Assembly (NCBI GenBank): GCA_026785865.1
Contig: JAJAZG010000180.1
Span: forward strand, 1 to 27,069
From: Pseudanabaena sp. CAN_BIN31
Lineage (GTDB): Bacteria; Cyanobacteriota; Cyanobacteriia; Pseudanabaenales; Pseudanabaenaceae
Direction of reading: 5' to 3'
DNA length: 27,069 nucleotides
In this document: in pieces, positions 22,119 to 27,069 of the stretch
Numbering within the stretch: position 1 is the stretch's first letter
Layout: each line of letters opens with the position of its first letter
Notes under the pieces: generated by a model
Told to the model about the DNA's origin: nothing
Database searches by the model: none
Seen by the model: the letters and a program-made list of their open reading frames with translations, nothing else
Translations under genes and position numbers: made by a program

Positions 22119-24008
22119 ATGGCTCTTTCTTTTGTCGGTCAAGACTTGCGAAATAAATCCTTTCGTGGACGGAAAGATTTGGCAGGTGCGGATTTTACAG
22201 GTGCAGATCTGCGAGGCTGCGATTTTCGTGAGGCAATTCTTGTCAATGCAAATTTCACTAGCGCAAAAACTAATAAGAGTCGCAAACAGTTAATAACTTT
22301 AATTACGTTTGCATTTGTGGGTGCAGTTACGGTTGCAGGTATGGTTGCGTTTATGTTTGTGGGTGAGGGTGCATTTGTATTTTCGGTTGCGGTTACGTTT
22401 GCGATTGCGGGTTGGTTTGCGTTTGTGTTTACGGCTATGTTTGCGATTGCGTTTATGTTTACGGGTGTGGATGTGGTTACGATTGCGTTTGCGATTGCGG
22501 GCGCGATTGCGCTTGCGATTGCGCTTGCGGTTGTAATTGCGGGGCAAACCTACAATGTATTTCTTGCTGGCAAAATCACTTTAGGTATTATGAACAGCAT
22601 CATCTGTTTAATTGCACTTGGTTTAGCGTGGTATTTCTTACAAGTACTTATCAAAACGATTAAAAATGTAACAGGAGCAGATTTTCGCGGCGCAGATTTG
22701 ACTGGAGCCAAGTTTGTGAATGCAAACATCCATGTTACAGACTTCACAGGTGCTCATTATGACTTGATTGACTGGCAAGGGGTAGAGTTCTATCTTTGCA
22801 AGTTACCGAAGATACTTGAGGATGATCGCGTTAGATATTTATGTCGCCATCCTGACAAAGGCAGAGCAGAAAATTACATAGCGGCTGACTTTCATAGGGT
22901 ATATTTACAAAAAGCCGATCTCGTTGATGCCAATCTGCAAAAGGCAAACTTCAATGGTGCGGATCTGCGAGAAGCAAAACTCACCAATGCTAATCTCAGT
23001 AGCTCTCAAGCATTAGGAACCGTCTTTTCAGGTGCGACTTTAACAGGTGCGCGTATCGCTAATTGGGGAATTAATCCAGAGACAAAATTCGATAACGTCA
23101 TCTGTACTCATATTTACATCGACGAAGCAGGACAAGAACGTAAACCCGCCAGTGGTGACTTTGCAGAAGGCGACTTCGCTCTATTGGTCAGAGAATTTGC
23201 AAATACCCTCGATTTTCTCTTTAAAAATGAAATCAACTTTAGCGCTTTTCAGTATGCAATGCAGCAGATGCTCATCAAAAACCCTGAAGTAGAGATGACA
23301 CCCGATCAAACAAAATTTCTTGGTAAGGATAAAGATGCTTTGCGAAGAAGTTATGATGTCCTTACTACTGAAGCAGATAAAACCAAACTTCATGCCGATT
23401 TTTATGAATCCTATGATGTCGGTAAACGCCTCTATCCTAATGACAATCAACAAATTAAAGACCTAACTCGCAAAGTCAGTTTTTTAGAGGGCGAAAATCA
23501 TACACTCAAAGCGCTGCAAGCCGAAAAAAATGATCGCATTGCTGATTTAAGAGAAATAGCCCGTCTACAAGCGACTAAATCAAACGATAGAATTATTTAT
23601 GGACAAGTTATAGGAGATCCCATGTCTGACAAAAATCAAAATATTTCATTAAACGCTGGCGGCAATATGACAGGCGTAACCGTTGCAGGTGGCGATATCA
23701 GTGGAACTGTCACCCTCACCATTCAACAACTCCGTGACAGCGACACCTCCGAAGCCGCCAACCTTGCTGACATTCTCACCGACTTACAAAAAGCAATTAC
23801 CGATTCTCCCGAATTAGCAGAACCTGACAAAGAAAAAGCTCTCAAATACTTGGACAAAATCGGCAAACTTGCCAATGACAAAGAAGGCGATCGCGACCTG
23901 ATTGGCATGGCGATCGACGGTATTCTCAACGTAGTCAGTAAAGCCGCAAAATTGCTCACCCCCGTACAGGCGATCGCTGAAAGCTTACGAAAACTCCTAC
24001 AGCTATAA
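22119..24008 (+). CDS. Pentapeptide-repeat membrane protein with low-complexity hydrophobic region
   Basis: The protein has 629 residues from an ATG. Pentapeptide repeats (A[D/N]LXX) occur at about 21-50 (GADFTGADLRGCDF), 183-213 (GADFRGADLTGAKF) and 255-315 (KADLVDANLQKANFNGADL). Between the first two lies a hydrophobic stretch (about 60-146) with alternating Ala/Val/Phe/Ile, likely several membrane spans, then another span at about 151-180. The cytosolic second half holds a helical part, a coiled coil (about 441-491, KVSFLEGENHTLKALQAEK), a Gly-rich strand segment (NISLNAGGNMTGVTVAGGDI) and an amphipathic helical C-terminus. Repeat-coded quadrilateral helices usually bind proteins; the fusion to membrane spans suggests a signalling or anchoring role, not proven. 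The GATTGC/GTTTGC-rich coding of the hydrophobic part is unusual. Confidence 0.85.
   Translation: MALSFVGQDLRNKSFRGRKDLAGADFTGADLRGCDFREAILVNANFTSAKTNKSRKQLITLITFAFVGAVTVAGMVAFMFVGEGAFVFSVAVTFAIAGWFAFVFTAMFAIAFMFTGVDVVTIAFAIAGAIALAIALAVVIAGQTYNVFLAGKITLGIMNSIICLIALGLAWYFLQVLIKTIKNVTGADFRGADLTGAKFVNANIHVTDFTGAHYDLIDWQGVEFYLCKLPKILEDDRVRYLCRHPDKGRAENYIAADFHRVYLQKADLVDANLQKANFNGADLREAKLTNANLSSSQALGTVFSGATLTGARIANWGINPETKFDNVICTHIYIDEAGQERKPASGDFAEGDFALLVREFANTLDFLFKNEINFSAFQYAMQQMLIKNPEVEMTPDQTKFLGKDKDALRRSYDVLTTEADKTKLHADFYESYDVGKRLYPNDNQQIKDLTRKVSFLEGENHTLKALQAEKNDRIADLREIARLQATKSNDRIIYGQVIGDPMSDKNQNISLNAGGNMTGVTVAGGDISGTVTLTIQQLRDSDTSEAANLADILTDLQKAITDSPELAEPDKEKALKYLDKIGKLANDKEGDRDLIGMAIDGILNVVSKAAKLLTPVQAIAESLRKLLQL
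22306..22545 (+). repeat. Imperfect hexanucleotide-repeat tract coding the hydrophobic region
   Basis: Units of the type GCGATT, GCGTTT, GCGCTT and GTTACG recur in frame for about 240 bp. The plus strand is dominated by G and T, and several other frames on both strands stay open through it purely because of the repetition. Confidence 0.85.
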
Positions 24009-24044
24009 TTGATGATTGGTCAAGGGTTGAGTCGAGGGAGGTTA

Positions 24045-25427
24045 TTAAGCCCCACCTCTCTCAGTAATTTTTTTTCGTCCTTCTTGATCGTAATAGTCAG
24101 GTTTAGTAATCTGCTTCGCTCTAGCGATCGCCAAAGAATTTGACTCAACATTCTCCACAACTGTCGAACCTGCGGCAATATTCACATTCTCACCAATTTG
24201 AATTGGCGCAACTAAAACCGAATTAGAGCCAGTCTTGCTGCGATCGCCAATCACTGTTTGATGTTTTTTAAATCCATCATAATTAGCGGTAATTGTCCCT
24301 GCGCCGATATTCACCTGCTGACCAAGCGTAGCATCACCCAAATAACTCAAGTGCGCGGCATTAGTGCGATCGCCAATTTTGGCATTTTTCAGTTCCACAA
24401 AATTGCCGATCCGACATTTTTCGCCGACCATTGACTCACCCCGAATCCGCGCAAAGGGACCAATTCGACAGTTATCGGCAATTTGACTATCTTCGATCAC
24501 TGAGAATTGCACCACGCAGTTTTCGCCAATGATACTATTTGACAACATACTCGAAGGACCAATAGTTGTGCCTGAACCAACTTTAGTCTTACCGCGTAAA
24601 TGGGAATGTGGCTCAATAATCACATTCGGCGCAAGTTCCACTTCATCATCAATGGTAATTGTTTCAGGGAGCAACATCGTCACACCAGCCCGCATCCATT
24701 TTTCTCGCGCTCTTTTTTGCAAGACATCATAGGCATGGGATAACTGAATGCGATCGTTAATGCCCAAACTCTCATCAGGATCTTCTAAATCGCTAGCATA
24801 AACAGAATCGAGATAATCAAAAACCTCGGTTAGATAATATTCTTTTTGAGAGTTGTTTGTGCTGAGTTTTGGCAAAGCTAGGGCAAGCTGTTGCCAATCG
24901 AAACAATATACTCCCGTGCTGACGCGCTGGTTGAGAATCTGTTCGGGATTGCAATCGCGATGCTCGATGATGCGTTCTATTCGCATATCGCGATCGCAAA
25001 AAACACGACCATAGCCAGTCGGATTAGGTAAAATCGCTGTCAGTACAGTTGCTGAAGCTTGATTATGGCGATGATTATCGATTAAGGCTTGGATCGTTTC
25101 AGTACGCATCAAAGGCGAATCACCAGTGAGTACGACTAACTCGCCTACAAATCCTGCCAATGGTTCTAATAATTGCTGAATTGCGTGCCCTGTTCCCAAT
25201 TGTTCTGTTTGTTCGGCAAATTCTAATTGAGGATAATTGGCCAAAGCCTCACGGACTTGATCACTACAATAACCAATGATCGCAATACGGCGATCGGCTT
25301 TTAAAGCATCTGTGGCATTCAGAACTCGCTCAACTAAGGATTTACCACCAAGGGGTTGTAATACTTTCGGTAAGGTTGACTTCATGCGCGTTCCCTTACC
25401 CGCCGCCAAAACTGCTACTGCTAACAT
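24045..25427 (-). CDS. glmU: Bifunctional UDP-GlcNAc pyrophosphorylase / GlcN-1-P acetyltransferase
   Basis: The protein has 460 residues from an ATG at 25427 with GGAG 10 bases upstream. The N-terminal uridylyltransferase has LAAGKGTRM (7-15), LPKVL, EQLGTGHAI, VLTGDSPL and GVYCFDWQQL. The C-terminal left-handed beta-helix acetyltransferase, from about 250, has FARIRGES, GNFVELKNA, HLSYLGDA, GAGTITANYDGFKKH and GSNSVLVAPI. It makes UDP-GlcNAc for peptidoglycan and envelope polysaccharides. The length and every block match the family. It converges with the pentapeptide-repeat gene (36-bp gap) and lies downstream of the aspartase gene behind a terminator. Confidence 0.97.
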   Translation of the reverse strand: MLAVAVLAAGKGTRMKSTLPKVLQPLGGKSLVERVLNATDALKADRRIAIIGYCSDQVREALANYPQLEFAEQTEQLGTGHAIQQLLEPLAGFVGELVVLTGDSPLMRTETIQALIDNHRHNQASATVLTAILPNPTGYGRVFCDRDMRIERIIEHRDCNPEQILNQRVSTGVYCFDWQQLALALPKLSTNNSQKEYYLTEVFDYLDSVYASDLEDPDESLGINDRIQLSHAYDVLQKRAREKWMRAGVTMLLPETITIDDEVELAPNVIIEPHSHLRGKTKVGSGTTIGPSSMLSNSIIGENCVVQFSVIEDSQIADNCRIGPFARIRGESMVGEKCRIGNFVELKNAKIGDRTNAAHLSYLGDATLGQQVNIGAGTITANYDGFKKHQTVIGDRSKTGSNSVLVAPIQIGENVNIAAGSTVVENVESNSLAIARAKQITKPDYYDQEGRKKITERGGA

Positions 25428-25471
25428 AATTTTTTTCTCCCTTAAAATCTATTTAAAATTTATTTAAAATC

Positions 25472-25500
25472 AAAAAAGTGCAACGTAGTTGCACTTTTTT
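25472..25500 (-). terminator. Rho-independent terminator after the aspartase-family gene
   Basis: A 13-bp stem (AAAAAAGTGCAAC and its complement) encloses a GTA loop, 9 bp past the stop at 25510. Both flanks are A/T tracts, so it could work in either direction. It also separates glmU from the upstream gene. Confidence 0.88.
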
Positions 25501-25509
25501 GATTATGGT

Positions 25510-26898
25510 TTATCCATTCGGACGGCTCATTTTTTCGAGATCGAGAACTTCAGCCAACTTCTCTTCCGTCATCAAACCCTTGTCTAAAACTACTTGACGC
25601 AAAGATTTACCCGTTGCAAGTGATTCCTTCGCAACATCAGCCGCATTCAAATAACCAATGTGAGTATTTAACGCTGTCACCAACGACAAACTGCCCTCGG
25701 CATAGGCAAGACAACGATCTTCTACGGCAGTGATTCCCCTGATGCACTTAGTTGCTAAGGTATCGATCGCCTGACCTAAAATCTCAATACTATGAATCAA
25801 ATCATAGGCAATTAGCGGCATCATCACATTCAACTCCAATTGACCTGCTTGAGCGGCAAAAGCGATCGCCGTGTCATAACCCATCACCTGATAACAAACC
25901 ATATTTGTCATCTCGGCAATTACAGGATTATATTTTCCGGGCATGATTGATGAACCTGGTTGGACTGGCGGTAATTGGATTTCGCGCAAACCTGTTTTAG
26001 GTCCTGAATCCATCAAGCGCAAGTCATTGGCGATTTTGGAAGTATCTTGAGCGAGATTACGGATTGCGCCTGAAACATTCACAAAGGGAGCCATGCTCTG
26101 CATCGCTGCCATCAAGTTATGGGCGGGTTTTAGCTCAAATCCTGTAATTTCACTTAGCTTTTCGGCAACGCGATCGCAATATTTGGGATGTGTATTTAGC
26201 CCTGTACCTGACGCACTCCCACCTAAACCTAAAGTTTTTAAATCATCGGCAGCTAGGTGAATGCGTTTGACATGATCGCTAATAATTTGGGCGTAGGCTT
26301 GAAATTCATCGCCAAGCCTGACGGGGACGGCATCCTGTAAATGGGTGCGCCCCGATTTAATGATTCCAGAAAAGGCGATCGCTTTAATCCGCAACTGTTC
26401 ATTCAGATTCGCTAAAGCAGGAAATAGGACATGATCGAGTGCCAATAATGCGCCAATCCGAATTGCAGTGGGGATCACATCATTTGTAGACTGCCCATAA
26501 TTCACATGATCGTTAGGGTTGAGATTTTGATAATTACCTTTCTCGTCACCCAAAATTTCAAGGGCGCGATTGGCTAACACCTCATTAATATTCATATGAT
26601 GTGATGTCCCCGCCCCTGCCTGATATACATCCACCACAAACTGATCGCGTAAATGTCCATCTAATATTTCATCGGCGGCGGCAGCGATCGCCATGCCCAT
26701 GGCGACAGGAATACAACCGAGTTCGGCATTAACTAACGCGGTGGCTTTCTTGATCAGCAAGCAAGCATCAACAAAGGTGGGGAGCGGCTTCAGTCCACTA
26801 ATCTTAAAGTTATCGATCGCCCTAACAGTTTGAATCCCATAATAAACATCATCGGGGAGGGACATTTCTCCCATGGAGTCGCGTTCGATTCTAGGCAT
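25510..26898 (-). CDS. aspA: Aspartate ammonia-lyase (aspartase/fumarase family)
   Basis: The protein has 462 residues from an ATG at 26898. Conserved blocks are RIERDSMGEMSLP, YGIQTVRAIDNF, YQAGAGTSHHMNINEVLANRA, NYGQSTNDVIPTA, SGRTHLQDAVPVRLG, and the signature loop GSSIMPGKYNP (315-325) with the catalytic serine. The block after the loop (VIAEMTNMVCYQVMGYD) and GQSTND rather than GQSSND favour aspartase over fumarase. Cyanobacterial homologues are usually annotated as aspartate ammonia-lyase, which splits aspartate to fumarate and ammonium. The tail (LTEEKLAEVLDLEKM type) matches the family. Tyr in place of the commoner Val in GKVNP is the only deviation noticed. A fumarase activity cannot be excluded by eye. 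Confidence 0.82.
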   Translation of the reverse strand: MPRIERDSMGEMSLPDDVYYGIQTVRAIDNFKISGLKPLPTFVDACLLIKKATALVNAELGCIPVAMGMAIAAAADEILDGHLRDQFVVDVYQAGAGTSHHMNINEVLANRALEILGDEKGNYQNLNPNDHVNYGQSTNDVIPTAIRIGALLALDHVLFPALANLNEQLRIKAIAFSGIIKSGRTHLQDAVPVRLGDEFQAYAQIISDHVKRIHLAADDLKTLGLGGSASGTGLNTHPKYCDRVAEKLSEITGFELKPAHNLMAAMQSMAPFVNVSGAIRNLAQDTSKIANDLRLMDSGPKTGLREIQLPPVQPGSSIMPGKYNPVIAEMTNMVCYQVMGYDTAIAFAAQAGQLELNVMMPLIAYDLIHSIEILGQAIDTLATKCIRGITAVEDRCLAYAEGSLSLVTALNTHIGYLNAADVAKESLATGKSLRQVVLDKGLMTEEKLAEVLDLEKMSRPNG

Positions 26899-26977
26899 AG
26901 TTTTTTGAAGAACTTTCAGTTTTTAGGTTTAAGCTTATGGTAATTTGACAAATTTCGATAGTAGCAAAGAAAACTTA

Positions 26978-27030
26978 AAACCCAAGAAGCCTTGGCGCAC
27001 GCTGCGCCTGCGCCAAGGCTTCTTGGGTTT
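26978..27030 (-). terminator. 22-bp perfect hairpin, probable terminator at right edge
   Basis: The arms AAACCCAAGAAGCCTTGGCG(CA) and their complement enclose a 9-base loop. It lies upstream of the aspartase gene and directly behind a minus-strand stop codon at 27029-27031. The long GC-rich stem with a T-tract on the minus side suits a terminator; a dispersed palindromic repeat is the alternative. Confidence 0.6.
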
Positions 27031-27069
27031 ATGACTTAGCCGTGATTACTGCTTCACTCAAAGCAACCC
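27029..27069 (-). CDS. Possible C-terminus of a minus-strand gene (partial)
   Basis: The minus-strand frame VALSEAVITAKS ends at TAA (27031-27029), and a strong hairpin begins within the stop codon. Only twelve codons are visible, so no product can be named. The other two frames on this strand meet stops nearby. Confidence 0.3.
   Translation of the reverse strand, partial: VALSEAVITAKS

Noticed and set aside
22299..22547. Minus-strand frame rich in Arg/Asn/Lys, and two other plus frames over the same stretch
   Set aside because: They are open only because the hexanucleotide repeats contain no stops in any frame; the frame of the pentapeptide-repeat protein continues on both sides.

Overview
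The window is chromosomal DNA of a cyanobacterium. The HIP1 octamer (GCGATCGC) occurs very often on both strands, inside and between genes. There is a large glutamate synthase with no gltD beside it, and many accessory families typical of cyanobacteria are present. Moderate-to-low GC, abundant short palindromes and REP-like repeats suggest a filamentous or Pseudanabaena-like lineage, but that placement is inference.

Left part (1-4300): a STAND/NACHT-like ATPase with near-identical C-terminal TPR units runs off the left edge. Next come a truncated antitoxin-like remnant, an overlapping pair of small genes (2522-3221), a decayed toxin-antitoxin locus (3447-3781) and an EVE-domain protein.

Middle (4488-9172): the 4.6-kb glutamate synthase gene, closed by a terminator built on a HIP1 palindrome. 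It is followed at 9303-9867 by a second, diverged copy of the overlapping small-gene pair.

Conflict-type island (10017-14636): an EACC1-like protein sits 15 bp upstream of a caspase-like protease fused to a formylglycine-generating-enzyme (FGE) fold. The last ~35 codons of that fusion have the form of a diversity-generating-retroelement (DGR) variable region: RGGSW...CRSA.R...GFRVV, with nearly every candidate variable codon ending in C or T as expected from an AAY-rich template. A pyrimidine-rich tract and a small GC hairpin follow. No reverse transcriptase or template repeat is visible here, so any diversification would act from elsewhere. Downstream lie a REP-associated (IS200-like) Y1 transposase inside a palindrome array, a TumA/TumE-like toxin-antitoxin pair and a small antitoxin-like gene.

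Right part (15118-27069): a phosphonate/phosphite-type ABC transporter (phnD-phnC-phnE, minus strand) with a nested repeat between phnD and phnC; a DUF58 membrane protein; nicotinate phosphoribosyltransferase; a 2'-5' RNA ligase-family protein; a pentapeptide-repeat membrane protein with a hexanucleotide-repeat-coded hydrophobic region; glmU; and an aspartase/fumarase-family lyase. A 22-bp perfect hairpin at the right edge probably ends a further minus-strand gene.

The stretch most worth pursuing is 10017-12475: a small constant component, a caspase effector and a putatively diversified recognition domain in one cassette.
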